From Thermochromatium tepidum ATCC 43061 (GTDB lineage Bacteria > Pseudomonadota > Gammaproteobacteria > Chromatiales > Chromatiaceae): 64,000 nt of DNA. Positions 26,639 to 35,544 of this stretch are shown here, in pieces. Numbering within the stretch: position 1 is the first letter of the stretch; every line of letters begins with the position of its first letter. Made by a program: the position numbers and the translations under genes. The stretch lies in assembly GCF_009664085.1 (NCBI RefSeq), contig NZ_CP039268.1, positions 129,001 through 193,000 on the forward strand, in the 5' to 3' direction. The notes beneath the pieces are model-generated. The model was given only the letters and a program-made list of their open reading frames with translations, was not told the DNA's origin and searched no databases.

Positions 26639-26836
26639 ATGTCGAACCCAGCCACGGCAAGGCCACAGGAATCGCCGCCGATCGCAATCAGCCGCCGGGA
26701 GCTTCCAGTGTGTTGTCCTCGCCCGGATGCCCCGCTCTGGAACATGCACCCCCGGGTCTATCTGCCGATCGCAGACGACCCGCCGCATGAGGCTGTCTGT
26801 CCCTATTGTGGGGCTAGATATCGGCTCATCGACTAA
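26639..26836 (+). CDS. Small zinc-finger protein (zf-CHCC / NDUFS6-like)
   Basis: A 65-residue protein with the pattern LPVCCPRPDAPLWNMHPRVYLPI...CPYCGARYRL. The C-x(n)-H-x(n)-C-x-x-C ligands of the zf-CHCC family are all present. CAGGAGG lies 11 nt upstream. Such proteins are common beside respiratory or LPS genes in Proteobacteria, but here it follows hsp20 genes. Role unknown. Confidence 0.85.
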   Translation: MSNPATARPQESPPIAISRRELPVCCPRPDAPLWNMHPRVYLPIADDPPHEAVCPYCGARYRLID

Positions 26837-26910
26837 TAAAAAATCCGGACACCTCGGGGCGGCCAGCGGATTTCCGCTCCAGATATCCGGGGCTATCGCC
26901 TCATACTCAG

Positions 26911-26934
26911 CTGACGAAGCGGCGCCTTCGTCAG
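26911..26934. repeat. Perfect 9-bp inverted repeat at the 5' edge of the ATPase remnant
   Basis: CTGACGAAG (26911-26919) and CTTCGTCAG (26926-26934) are separated by CGGCGC. No T run follows. It marks the point where recognisable ATPase coding begins. Confidence 0.6.
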
Positions 26935-27619
26935 CCAAAACTCGTTTGCTCGGTATCTCCAGTCGTACGAGGGCTTCGATTTCTCGTCCTTCGATGATCG
27001 GATCGAACGGCTCCAGTCCGAGGGCAAGACGCTGCTCTATGTCGCCAATGAGCGCGGTCCTGTGGGTCTGATCGCGCTTCGCGACACCCTGCGTGCCGAG
27101 ACCCCGGCGACGCTGGCGCGTTTACGGCGGCTGGGGATCAAGCGGCTGGTGATGATCTCGGGTGATCGGCGCGTCATGGCCGAGGCGCTGGGACGTGAAC
27201 TCGGTTTCGACACCATCCATGCCGAGGTCGTGCCCGAAGACAAGGCCGCGCTGGTGCAGCAGCTACAGGCTGAGGGGGCGAGGGTGGCCTTCGTCGGCGA
27301 CGGGGTGAACGATGGACCGGCGCTGACCGTGGCCGATGTCGGCATCGCCCTGCCGCGCGGTGCAGATATTGCGCGCGCGACGGCGGATATCCTGCTGATG
27401 GACGATCGGCTGGATGCCGTGGCCGATGCACGCGAGATCGCGGCCAAGACCATAGCACTGATCCGGACCAATTTCCGCGCGGCGGTCGGGCTGAATACCG
27501 CCATCCTCGCCGGCGCGGTGAGCGGTCGCCTGCCACCCCTGGGCAGCGCCCTGCTGCACAACGGCACGACGCTGGGCGTGTTGTTCAATGCACTCAAAGG
27601 CGTGCAGCTGGGGCGCTGA
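26915..27619 (+). pseudogene. C-terminal remnant of a heavy-metal P-type ATPase
   Basis: About 234 residues from the C-terminal third of a P1B-type ATPase: YEGFDFSSFDDRIERLQSEG, LVMISGDRRVMAEALGRELG, VAFVGDGVNDGPALTVADVG and ADILLMDDRLDAVADAREIA, ending in the last membrane helices. The metal-binding domains, the first six helices and the DKTGT phosphorylation site are absent, and no start codon with a binding site is seen before GTG 27062. It cannot pump ions. No frameshift is visible inside the remnant, so the loss of the 5' part may be recent. Confidence 0.8.
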
Positions 27620-27628
27620 TCGACTTGC

Positions 27629-28597
27629 TCAGCCTGCCGTGCGTTTCTCGCGCCGCCTGAGCCAGACCTCCAACCCCTGGGCGTTGAGTTCAGTATCCAC
27701 TGCCAGGACCCTCTGGATTTGGTGATCGTCCAGGGTCACGCCCTGCTCGCGTGCGCACTGGATCAGGTGCGCCCCGACCGCCGCCTTGATCCGATCCCGT
27801 CGCCCGTCCTCGGGCCGTCCTTCCTCGCGCAGCGCCAGCTCGGCCAGATCGCGGATGCTACGGCGCACTGTCTCGACGCACGCCTCCGGGCGATCGACAC
27901 GGCCATAGTGGGTCAGATACATGGTCTGCGGCTCATATGCCATCAGCCGGTCGAGACTGGTAAGCCAGGCGTCCGGATCGAAGGCGACTGGCGTGGTGGG
28001 CGCAAACAGCCAGGGGCCGTGCGTCGTCGCGAACTCGCGATAGGCGATGCCGAAGGTATCGCCGGTGAAGAAGCCCTGCGTCCGGCGATCGAGGATGCAG
28101 CCATGATGATTGGCGTGGCCTGGTGTGTCGATGAAGGTCAGGCTGCGACCATTCAGGTCGAAGGTCTGTCCGTCCTCGGCGAGGATAACGCGCTCGGACG
28201 GGATCGGCAGGGGAATGCCAAAGTCGCGCTCGAAGTTCTCCTCACCATAGACGACACAGGCACCGGCGATCAGTTTTCCTGGGTCAATGAGATGCGGCGC
28301 GCCCCTGGGATGGACCACGAGGCGGGCGTTCGGGCAGGCGGCCATCAGATGACCCGCGGCGCCGGCATGATCCAGATGGACATGGGTCGGCATGACATAA
28401 TCGACCTGTTCAGGTGTCAGACCCAGCGCGGCGATGGCCGCCAGCAGGGTTGGGGCGGCATTGGCCGGTCCGGTATCGATGAAGGCCAGACGCTCACCCG
28501 AGCGCACCAGATAGGCCGCAGCCAGACCCTGGCGATAGAGTCCAGTGTCGAGGCAGTGGATGCCCTCGGCGATCTCCTGAAAGTGGGGCTGTGACAT
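27629..28597 (-). CDS. MBL-fold metallo-hydrolase
   Basis: A metallo-beta-lactamase-fold hydrolase with the metal motif MPTHVHLDHAGAAGHLM (HxHxDH), later FIDTPGHANHHGCI and GFFTGDTFGIAYREF. About 322 residues, with an extra C-terminal helical domain (AVGAHLIQCAREQGVTLDD), suggests a glyoxalase II-like or flavodiiron-unrelated subgroup. ATG 28597 has GGAG 11 nt upstream. The substrate is not evident. Confidence 0.88.
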   Translation of the reverse strand: MSQPHFQEIAEGIHCLDTGLYRQGLAAAYLVRSGERLAFIDTGPANAAPTLLAAIAALGLTPEQVDYVMPTHVHLDHAGAAGHLMAACPNARLVVHPRGAPHLIDPGKLIAGACVVYGEENFERDFGIPLPIPSERVILAEDGQTFDLNGRSLTFIDTPGHANHHGCILDRRTQGFFTGDTFGIAYREFATTHGPWLFAPTTPVAFDPDAWLTSLDRLMAYEPQTMYLTHYGRVDRPEACVETVRRSIRDLAELALREEGRPEDGRRDRIKAAVGAHLIQCAREQGVTLDDHQIQRVLAVDTELNAQGLEVWLRRREKRTAG

Positions 28598-28659
28598 GCT
28601 CAAATGACTCCGAAAATGGATTGGAATGGAGGGCAATAGCGTCAACAAAAGGGCTTGAA

Positions 28660-28940
28660 CTCAAAGCTTGTACCAGCAAGCCTCGGCATCTTCGATGGTC
28701 GTGCCAAGTTACCCGAGGTCTCGCAAGAAAGGCGTCCACAGCAAAACTGGCACGGCTTCATGCCCGCATCGCCAACATCCGCTCGGATGCCCTGCATCCG
28801 CTTACGTCGGACCTCAGGCGGCGGTTTTACACCATCGTGATCGAGGATTTAAACGTGCAGGGGATGATGGTGGGCCGCCGTCTGGCCCGTTCGATTGCCG
28901 ACATGGACCTTTCGGTCGTGGCGGACATCGATAAACTCCT
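28660..28940 (+). pseudogene. tnpB remnant (IS200/IS605-like), internal part only
   Basis: The strongest match is at 28723-28905: KLARLHARIANIRSDALHPL, then YTIVIEDLNVQGMMVGRRLA, the RuvC-II region of IS1341-type TnpB with the catalytic Glu in VIEDLNV. Upstream and downstream frames are broken, and neither the N terminus nor the RuvC-III/zinc region is present. It lies next to the IS481 copy and may have been cut by earlier rearrangement. Confidence 0.75.
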
Positions 28941-29027
28941 TATGCCTTCTACCCGCCGATACTTTATATGCTCACGCTTGTCCACAAGCACCAACACATA
29001 CACGCCCATGTCTGAGCGAGGGCGTAT

Positions 29028-29999
29028 CTACCTGTCAAGTCCCGGAAGATCATGTGGCTGTTTGTCAAACAGGTGAGGGTGGCTTTGGTACCACTGTCGC
29101 ATGGCGGCCAGGGGTGTTTGTCCTTTGAGTGCGGCCTGGGGCAGTTGATGGTTATACAGCCAGACGTAACGGGCAATGGTGCGCTCGAGGTCTTCGCCGC
29201 TGGTGAAGTGGTGACTTCGCAGCACCTCTTCGAGGCGGCCGTTGAAGCGCTCGACCATGCCGTTGGTCTGAGGACGCTGAGGGCGGGTGAGGCGATGCTC
29301 GATGGCGAGGGCCTGGCACAGCTGAACAAATTCATGCCGGCCGCTTTCGCGGCGGGCGGCGCGACCAAAGAGCCGAACGGTGAACTCCTTGCCGTTGTCG
29401 GTCAGAATCTTGCGAATCTTGATGGGGCAGGACTTCGAGAGCGCCTTGAGGAAGGCCGCTGCCGAGCGCGCGGTCTTGTGGGGTTTGATTTGGACGAATA
29501 CCCAGCGTGTGGCCCGGTCGATGGCCACGAACAGGTAGCGGCGAGCGGTCTCGTCGGGCATTTGGGGCAGATATTTCACGTCGAAGTGCACAAAGCCCGG
29601 CTCGTAGGCCTGGAACGGCTTGTGCGCCACTTGTCGAGCCTCGGGGCGCAGCGCGAGCAGCTTGTTGAGGCGATGCCGACTCAAGCAACGGTGGATGGCA
29701 GAACGCGAGGCTTTGGGTTCGATGAATTCCTTGACCACGGCGACGAGGTCATCGAGCGGCAAAAGCAGCAGTCGACGCAGCTCCACCACCACCGCCTCTT
29801 GGGCGGGTGTGAGCGTCGTTTGCAGACGGTGCGGCGTGTGCGATCGGTCGTTGAAGTCGGCTCGAGCTTGCCACTTGCGAACCGTCGACTCGGTGATGTT
29901 GTAGCGCTGCGCCAGCACCGATACCGGCTCATCGCTGGCCGCGATCTCGGCGCGCACCGCAGGGGTGGTACGCGCTTGCTTGTGCAGGGCGATCAACAT
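29028..29999 (-). CDS. IS481-family transposase
   Basis: Helix-turn-helix N terminus (VSVLAQRYNITESTVRKWQ), then a DDE integrase domain: FVHFDVKYLPQM with the first Asp, ILTDNGKEFTVRLF with the second, and QTNGMVERFNGRLEEVL with the Glu. LYNHQLPQAALKGQTPLAAM is the usual end. At 323 residues the gene seems intact. It is the only gene in the element described in the mobile-element entry. Confidence 0.93.
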   Translation of the reverse strand: MLIALHKQARTTPAVRAEIAASDEPVSVLAQRYNITESTVRKWQARADFNDRSHTPHRLQTTLTPAQEAVVVELRRLLLLPLDDLVAVVKEFIEPKASRSAIHRCLSRHRLNKLLALRPEARQVAHKPFQAYEPGFVHFDVKYLPQMPDETARRYLFVAIDRATRWVFVQIKPHKTARSAAAFLKALSKSCPIKIRKILTDNGKEFTVRLFGRAARRESGRHEFVQLCQALAIEHRLTRPQRPQTNGMVERFNGRLEEVLRSHHFTSGEDLERTIARYVWLYNHQLPQAALKGQTPLAAMRQWYQSHPHLFDKQPHDLPGLDR

Positions 30000-30101
30000 G
30001 ATGACGACTCTCCTTCGTTGGGCCTCGACTGGATGCTGGCTGCGGCTTCTCCAGCCGCCCTACGGGCGCCCGGAGAAGCCGCAGCCAGCCGAGACTTGTT
30101 C
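29033..30101 (-). mobile_element. IS481-family insertion sequence
   Basis: The left end reads TGTCAAGTCCCGG (29033). The right end, read inward, is about AACAAGTCTCGG (ending near 30100). The shared core CAAGTC[C/T]CGG supports imperfect terminal inverted repeats. No certain target duplication is visible. The element lies between two tnpB remnants. Confidence 0.65.
30035..30089. repeat. Long hairpin upstream of the IS481 transposase
   Basis: A perfect 18-bp inverted repeat (30035-30052 with 30072-30089; arms begin GCTGGCTGCG) encloses a second stem CGCCC-TAC-GGGCG. It ends 35 bp before the transposase start codon. In other IS elements such structures shield the transposase gene from outside transcription or sequester its binding site; here that is inference. 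Confidence 0.75.
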
Positions 30102-30171
30102 TCTGATTCCATCTCTGCGGTGAGTGTGTGCAAAACATCGCGCGCAAAGAATAACGGAAAGCGGCTCGGGG

Positions 30172-30792
30172 CTATATGATCATCCGGGACGGGACATCTA
30201 CCAAAGCACGCAGGAAGATCCCACGTGCGCCATTGATGTCACGATCGACGGTGAGACCGTTGCTCGTGATGGTTTTCGCGCCACCGATCGACTTGATCTC
30301 GTCGGTCCAACTGGCCGTTTTCGAGGTATAGGCCTCGTTGACCCGTAACACGACCTTACCGACGCGCTTGGCCACTGCCTCCAGGCGTTGACCGAAGCGG
30401 AAGAAGGCGTAACCGAGTATCGCCCTGACCGACTTTGCCCGGATCTTGCACCTTGATTTCGCTGACAGCTCCTTGGTCTCAAAGGTCGGCAGCAGGATCA
30501 GGTCGAAGCGGTCCAGCAGGAAGCAAATCGCCTGGAAGTGCAGCTCGTCCACCAGATCGCGAATCCTCCAGCGCAGCCGGTGCGCGGCCTTCTTGAGCCG
30601 GGCCTTCTGACGACATCGGGCCTTGGCGATCCGAGAGATCAGCCGATCGAGGTGATGACAAAGCCTGGCGATGCGCGCGAAATCGCCCTCGCCGAGCTTA
30701 AACGCCCGATCCTCGGCAAAGCCGGTCAGGAAGGTCCGGATGCCCGGATCGAGCGCCACCACCCGACCTTGGTTCAGTGAGCGTGTGTTGGC
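30172..30792 (-). pseudogene. C-terminal part of an IS607-group TnpB
   Basis: About 200 residues: GRVVALDPGIRTFLTGF (RuvC-I Asp), LILLPTFETKELS (RuvC-II Glu), NEAYTSKTASWTDE and LTVDRDINGARGIFLRAL (RuvC-III Asp). The zinc-ribbon cysteines usually found in TSKTCSWTG are gone (Ala here). The N-terminal half is missing; an in-frame stop lies just before the IS1380 end. It is a different element from the plus-strand tnpB remnant at 28.7 kb. Confidence 0.75.
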
Positions 30793-30793
30793 T

Positions 30794-30798
30794 TATTT
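30794..30798. repeat. Target-site duplication of the IS1380 element (left copy)
   Basis: TATTT here and TATTT at 32492-32496 flank the element exactly. This supports a single, fairly recent insertion. Confidence 0.85.
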
Positions 30799-32491
30799 CC
30801 TGAATCCGTGGTCATCAAAGCCGAAACCCCTCCTGTGAGAGGTCTGGCATGACTTCTCTGGCTGACCGCCCGGAATTTCTGTCTGCCGATGGTCTTTCCC
30901 GGGCCGGCGCACGGCCTTTGGGCTTCGAAAGTCGGCGCTGGTAGAACGGCGTGACGTCATTTTCCTGCTCCGGGACGACTTCCCGCCTTCCACTGGCGCG
31001 GAACCGGGTGTTTCGGGGATGAACAACCGCTGCGCCGCGCTCATGGCGACGCTGCTCGCCACAATCGGTCTTGCAGCGCAACGAACACCTTGACGTGTTC
31101 AGCAACGTTGCGGCCAAAGTCGAGCACCCGTTTCCTCGCATGCGCCACAAACTTCGCCGCGCGATACATGATCTCCTGCAACACCGTCTTCAGCCGTCTT
31201 CTCTTGGCCGGATGACGGATCGGCGCAATCTCACCCGTCAGGCCCAACTGCCCCAGCAGACGCAGGCAGTTGTAGGCAAACGCCCCCAGGCGCAGCACGC
31301 AATCGTTGGTGTCGAACTTGCCCGAGGGCAGCCGCTCCAGATCGAGATCAGACTTGATCTCCGCATGGAACTGCTCGTGCGTGCCGTGATACTGGTAATG
31401 CTCGATCACCTCTTTGGCCGGCAGGTCGAGGCTTATCCACCAGCCTTCGAGTTCGATCTCCGGCGCCAAGAGATGCTGGCCATTCCTGTCGATGGTGCGT
31501 TCGGTCACTTCGACGATCAGACGGAAGCTGCGCTTCTCTTTGCCCCACGCCCGTTCGACCGTGATCTCGAGCCGCCCAACGCGCTTGCCCGGCCGGGTTT
31601 CCTGAAAGACACCGGCCGCCTCGGCCTGAGCCACCCAGGCCGACTTGTCCTGCTTGCGCGGATTCCACTTCGTGATGAATTCCAGCCCTCGCCCTTCAGC
31701 GGCCCAGGCATCCCGTTCTGCGGCCTTGGCAAACAACAGCCGCGCGCTGTCAAAGCCGCTGTCTTCGACCATCAGGACAGCCTGTTCCGGCTTGACCAGA
31801 CGCTTGACCCGAGGAAAGGCGCGCTCGTAGAAATACTCGGTCTGGCGGGCACAATGCCAAGTGCCGGCCCGCAATTCCAGTCCGACGTTCCAGCCTTCGT
31901 TACCCAGATAGCCGGCGATCGGACAGTAGCCATCGACACCTTGATAAGTGCGGCCCACGTCTTCTTTCTTCGTATCGCTATTGTCCATGACGAAGGTGTC
32001 GATCTCGAAGCGCACATAGCCTTTATACGGGGTGATCGGGGCTTCGGTGCGCTCCAGCAGCCGCACCGACAATTCATCCGTCAGCGCCCGCAACTCGCTG
32101 GCCTTGGCGTCACACCGCTGCCGCATCCAGGCGCTGGAGGGCACTTTCGACAGCCCCAATACTTCCTTGAAGAAGCGATCCGTCCGAAACGGCTCGATGG
32201 CTTCGAAGTCGCTCTTGCCAAGACTCAACAGCCCCACCATCGCCTTGACCAGGTCCGAGGTCTTCATGCCTTGCGAGACGGGCAGCCGAGGATCGATCAC
32301 ACTATCGACTTGTGCCGCTTCGCAGCACTGGCCGATGAGCGCCAAGCCGGAGTAAGAGGTCAGGTTCAGCTTGCTGGTCTGACACACCCCAAATTTCGGC
32401 ATGTTCAGTTGGGTGAAGAGTTGCGATGCAGTATTCTCGCAAATAATCAAAAAGTTATGCTTGATCTATGACAAACGAACACGGATTCAGG
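30799..32491 (-). mobile_element. IS1380-family insertion sequence (1693 bp)
   Basis: Terminal inverted repeats start CCTGAATCCGTG at both ends (12/12 identical, about 15/18 overall). They are flanked by the 5-bp duplication TATTT. One transposase gene fills most of the element. About 240 bp lie between the transposase stop and the left end; no gene is seen there. The insertion sits between a tnpB remnant and the end of nadB. Confidence 0.93.
31041..32450 (-). CDS. IS1380-family transposase
   Basis: A 469-residue DDE transposase: GLALIGQCCEAAQVDSVIDP near the N terminus, FEIDTFVMDNSDTKKEDVGR with an Asp, VLMVEDSGFDSARLLF, and the late ...YHGTHEQFHAEIKSDLDLERLPSG with the catalytic Glu. The frame is uninterrupted, so this copy may be active. 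Confidence 0.93.
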   Translation of the reverse strand: MIICENTASQLFTQLNMPKFGVCQTSKLNLTSYSGLALIGQCCEAAQVDSVIDPRLPVSQGMKTSDLVKAMVGLLSLGKSDFEAIEPFRTDRFFKEVLGLSKVPSSAWMRQRCDAKASELRALTDELSVRLLERTEAPITPYKGYVRFEIDTFVMDNSDTKKEDVGRTYQGVDGYCPIAGYLGNEGWNVGLELRAGTWHCARQTEYFYERAFPRVKRLVKPEQAVLMVEDSGFDSARLLFAKAAERDAWAAEGRGLEFITKWNPRKQDKSAWVAQAEAAGVFQETRPGKRVGRLEITVERAWGKEKRSFRLIVEVTERTIDRNGQHLLAPEIELEGWWISLDLPAKEVIEHYQYHGTHEQFHAEIKSDLDLERLPSGKFDTNDCVLRLGAFAYNCLRLLGQLGLTGEIAPIRHPAKRRRLKTVLQEIMYRAAKFVAHARKRVLDFGRNVAEHVKVFVALQDRLWRAASP

Positions 32492-32531
32492 TATTTGTAA
32501 CTGTTTATCAGCCCTCGGCGAGGGGGCAGGT

Positions 32532-34160
32532 TCAATCGTGTCGGCGCGGATGATAGGTATCTGGGATCAGGATCGTCGGCGTGCGCTGACTGGCGTCCTT
32601 GAACGGATGGTCGAGGGTGTAGTGTAAACCTCGACTCTCACGCCGACGCAGGGCCGATTGGATGATGAGATCCGCGACCTCCAGCAGATTTCTGAGTTCG
32701 ATCAGATCATTGTTGACCCGGAAGTGGCTGTAGTACTCGATCACCTCCTGAGCCAGCAGATCGGCCCGGCGCTTGGCGCGGCGCAGACGCTTGTTGGTGC
32801 GCACGATACCGACATAGTCCCACATGAAGCGCCGCAGTTCCTCCCAGTTGTGGGTAACGACCACTTCCTCGTCGGGCTCGGTGACCCGACTCTCGTCCCA
32901 GTGCGGTACCTCAGGCGGCGGTGCGACCTCAGACGACAAGCGGACGATGTCGGCAGCGGCAGCCTCTGAGTAAACCAGACATTCCAGGAGCGAGTTGCTG
33001 GCCATGCGATTGGCCCCATGCAAGCCGGTATAGGCGGTCTCACCGCTGGCATAGAGCCCAGGCAGGTCGGTGCGTGCCCGGCGATCGACCATGACGCCTC
33101 CACAGGTATAGTGGGCCGCCGGCACCACTGGGATGGGTTCGCGGGTGATGTCGATCCCGAGCTCCAGGCAGCGGCTGTGGATGGTCGGGAAGTGCTCGAC
33201 GATGAACTCGGCCGGTCGATGTGAGATGTCGAGATAGACGCACTCGGCCCCCAACCGTTTCATCTCATGGTCGATGGCGCGTGCGACGATATCGCGCGGC
33301 GCCAGCTCAGCGCGCGGATCGAAGCGCGGCATGAAACGCTCGCCGTCGGGCAGCAACAGGCGTGCGCCCTCGCCGCGCAGTGCCTCGGTGATGAGGAAGG
33401 AACGCGCCTGCGGATGATAGAGACAGGTCGGGTGGAACTGCATGAACTCCATGTTGGCGACCCGACAGCCGGCGCGCCAGGCCATGGCGATGCCGTCGCC
33501 GGTGGAGACATCCGGATTGCTGGTGTAGAGATAGACCTTGTTGGCGCCTCCGGTCGCCAGCACGACGAAGCGCGCCAAAAAGGTCTCGACCCGCCCGCTG
33601 CTGCGGTTGAGGATGTAGGCGCCCAGACAGCGATGATCGCGATATCCGGGCAGGTGCTGGGTCGTGATGAGGTCAACGGCGATATGCTGTTCGTAGATCG
33701 CCACATTGGGACAGCTGCGTACCCGCGCCTCGAGTGTGGTGGCCACGGCGCGCCCGGTGGCATCGGCGGCATGGATCACGCGCCTGTGGGTGTGTCCACC
33801 CTCGCGTGTGAGATGATAGAAGCCCGCGGACCCCCGTTCGGGGTCGCGGGTGAACTCGACCCCTTGATCGAGCAGCCAGCGGATATTGTCCGGACCGCGC
33901 TCGACGACATGGCGCACCACGGCGGGATCGCAGAGGCCGGCACCGGCCTTGAGCGTATCCTGGACATGCGATTCGATCGAGTCCGCCGCGTCGAGCACCG
34001 CCGAGATACCGCCCTGGGCATAGAGCGTACTGCCCTCGCGCAGCTCTCGCTTAGAGACGACTGCGACCGACAGTGTGTCGGGAAGCCGCAGGGCAAGGCT
34101 CAGTCCGGCGGCGCCGCTGCCGAGGATCAGGACATCATGACGGTGACAGGTCTCTGGCAT
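32532..34160 (-). CDS. nadB: L-aspartate oxidase
   Basis: The FAD enzyme that turns L-Asp into iminoaspartate for NAD synthesis. Dinucleotide motif [16 protein letters not shown], then [29 protein letters not shown] and [20 protein letters not shown]. At about 542 residues it is full length. I chose ATG 34160 at [10 protein letters not shown]; the longer frame to 34235 would add an unlikely arm. nadA is not nearby. Confidence 0.96.
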   Translation of the reverse strand: MPETCHRHDVLILGSGAAGLSLALRLPDTLSVAVVSKRELREGSTLYAQGGISAVLDAADSIESHVQDTLKAGAGLCDPAVVRHVVERGPDNIRWLLDQGVEFTRDPERGSAGFYHLTREGGHTHRRVIHAADATGRAVATTLEARVRSCPNVAIYEQHIAVDLITTQHLPGYRDHRCLGAYILNRSSGRVETFLARFVVLATGGANKVYLYTSNPDVSTGDGIAMAWRAGCRVANMEFMQFHPTCLYHPQARSFLITEALRGEGARLLLPDGERFMPRFDPRAELAPRDIVARAIDHEMKRLGAECVYLDISHRPAEFIVEHFPTIHSRCLELGIDITREPIPVVPAAHYTCGGVMVDRRARTDLPGLYASGETAYTGLHGANRMASNSLLECLVYSEAAAADIVRLSSEVAPPPEVPHWDESRVTEPDEEVVVTHNWEELRRFMWDYVGIVRTNKRLRRAKRRADLLAQEVIEYYSHFRVNNDLIELRNLLEVADLIIQSALRRRESRGLHYTLDHPFKDASQRTPTILIPDTYHPRRHD

Positions 34161-34273
34161 GGGTTGAACTCGTGATGGCGATCGATTCCTTGTAAGCTCG
34201 TCGATTTGGTGATCTGGATCAAGTCGCTGTGTCATACCCTAGAAAAATACCTGTCATCGATGCAGATGGTCAC

Positions 34274-34301
34274 GAACTTCCCAGGCGCTGGATTGTCCAT
34301 C
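34274..34301 (+). promoter_or_regulatory. Candidate sigma-E (RpoE/AlgU) promoter of the rpoE operon
   Basis: GAACTT (34274-34279), exactly 16 nt, then TCCATC (34296-34301). This fits the RpoE-type pattern GAACTT-N16-TCnnA at its -35, with a 3/5 -10. It lies 41 bp before the rpoE start, where an autoregulated promoter is expected. Confidence 0.6.
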
Positions 34302-34341
34302 CCATCGGAACCGATGGTGGACCAACGGGTGGTGTGTCGCG

Positions 34342-34920
34342 ATGACTGAACGACATGCCGATCATGAGTTGGTCGGTCGCGCCCAGTCGGGCGACAAGCG
34401 CGCCTTCGATCTCCTGGTGCTCAGATATCAGCAGAAGGTATCGAATCTGATCTCGCGCTATGTGCGCGATCCAGTCGAGGTTTTGGACGTGACCCAGGAT
34501 GCCTTTATCAAGGCCTATCGTGCGCTACCCAGCTTTCGCGGCGAGAGCGCCTTCTATACCTGGCTTTACCGGATCGCAGTCAATACCGTCAAAAACCATC
34601 TGGTGACCCAGGGTCGGCGTCCACCGGGCGACGACATCGAGGCCGAGATGGCCGAGCAGATGGATATGAGCGGGCGTCTGCGTGAGCACGCGACTCCGGA
34701 GCGTCATCTATTGAGCGACGAGATCGCTGCCACGGTCCAGCGTGCGCTCGACGATCTGCCGGACGATCTGCGTACAGCCATTGTGCTCCGGGAGCTGGAG
34801 GGGCTGAGCTACGAGGAGATCGCGACGGCCATGCATTGTCCCATCGGGACCGTCAGGTCGAGGATCTTCCGTGCGCGCGAGGCCATCGACAAGCGACTCA
34901 GACCATTGCTCGATGACTGA
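34342..34920 (+). CDS. rpoE: RNA polymerase sigma-E factor (RpoE/AlgU)
   Basis: An ECF sigma factor for envelope stress. Region 2: DLLVLRYQQKVSNLISRYVRD and VLDVTQDAFIKAYRALPSFRG; region 4: TAIVLRELEGLSYEEIATAM and CPIGTVRSRIFRAREAI. At 192 residues it matches E. coli RpoE in size. It begins the order rpoE-rseA-rseB-rseC-degP, the complete classic locus. Confidence 0.97.
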   Translation: MTERHADHELVGRAQSGDKRAFDLLVLRYQQKVSNLISRYVRDPVEVLDVTQDAFIKAYRALPSFRGESAFYTWLYRIAVNTVKNHLVTQGRRPPGDDIEAEMAEQMDMSGRLREHATPERHLLSDEIAATVQRALDDLPDDLRTAIVLRELEGLSYEEIATAMHCPIGTVRSRIFRAREAIDKRLRPLLDD

Positions 34921-34928
34921 GTCCGGAC

Positions 34929-34951
34929 GGGACTCGCCGCCGGCGAGTCCC
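34929..34951 (+). promoter_or_regulatory. Strong hairpin between rpoE and rseA
   Basis: A perfect 10-bp stem GGGACTCGCC/GGCGAGTCCC with a 3-nt loop starts 9 bp after the rpoE stop. No T run follows, so it is not a standard terminator. It could stabilise rpoE mRNA or lower expression of rseA relative to rpoE. Confidence 0.65.
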
Positions 34952-34986
34952 CTAAGTCAGAACCTTCAGCCTAGGGATAAACGACG

Positions 34987-35544
34987 ATGACCGACGAGCC
35001 TAGACAACGACTCTCCGCCTTACAGGATGGCGAGCTCGCGCCGGACCAGGTGGTGGCCCTGCTCGATGCCCTGGAGGCCGATCGCGATCTGCGTGCGTGC
35101 TGGGAACGCTACACGCTCATCGGCCAGGCCATTCGTGGCGAGGCGATCGACCCGAATGCTCGCGTGTTGGCCGACCGCGTGCAGGCCGCCCTGGCCAACG
35201 AACCAGCCATCCGCTGTCCACGACGTCTGGCGCCTGGGCTGCGCCGCTGGACGGGCCGTCATAGCCGTTATATCGGTATCGCCCTTGCCGCCTCGGTGCT
35301 GCTGGTCGCTATCCTGACGACCTCCATCTTCGTGGGCGACTCCGTGGGCCCGACAGCCTTTGCCCCTGTGGCGATCCGTCTGACCGAACGTCGCCCCCCC
35401 CAGGTCCAACGCTGGCTGGGGCATCCCGGGCGGGCCAGTAAGCTCGATCTTTATCTCCTTACCCATCAAGCAACGGCCCCGGCGACCGGGGCCAAGGGAT
35501 TGCTGCCCTATGCAATGCTCGTCGGCTATGAACCTGGGCGTTGA
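34987..35544 (+). CDS. rseA: Anti-sigma-E factor RseA (MucA-like)
   Basis: The membrane anti-sigma factor that holds RpoE. The cytoplasmic domain opens LSALQDGELAPDQVVALLDALEADRDLRACWERY, typical of RseA_N. One membrane helix (YIGIALAASVLLVAILTTSIFV, about residues 95-117) is followed by a short periplasmic tail. It overlaps rseB by about 17-35 nt. Confidence 0.9.
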   Translation: MTDEPRQRLSALQDGELAPDQVVALLDALEADRDLRACWERYTLIGQAIRGEAIDPNARVLADRVQAALANEPAIRCPRRLAPGLRRWTGRHSRYIGIALAASVLLVAILTTSIFVGDSVGPTAFAPVAIRLTERRPPQVQRWLGHPGRASKLDLYLLTHQATAPATGAKGLLPYAMLVGYEPGR

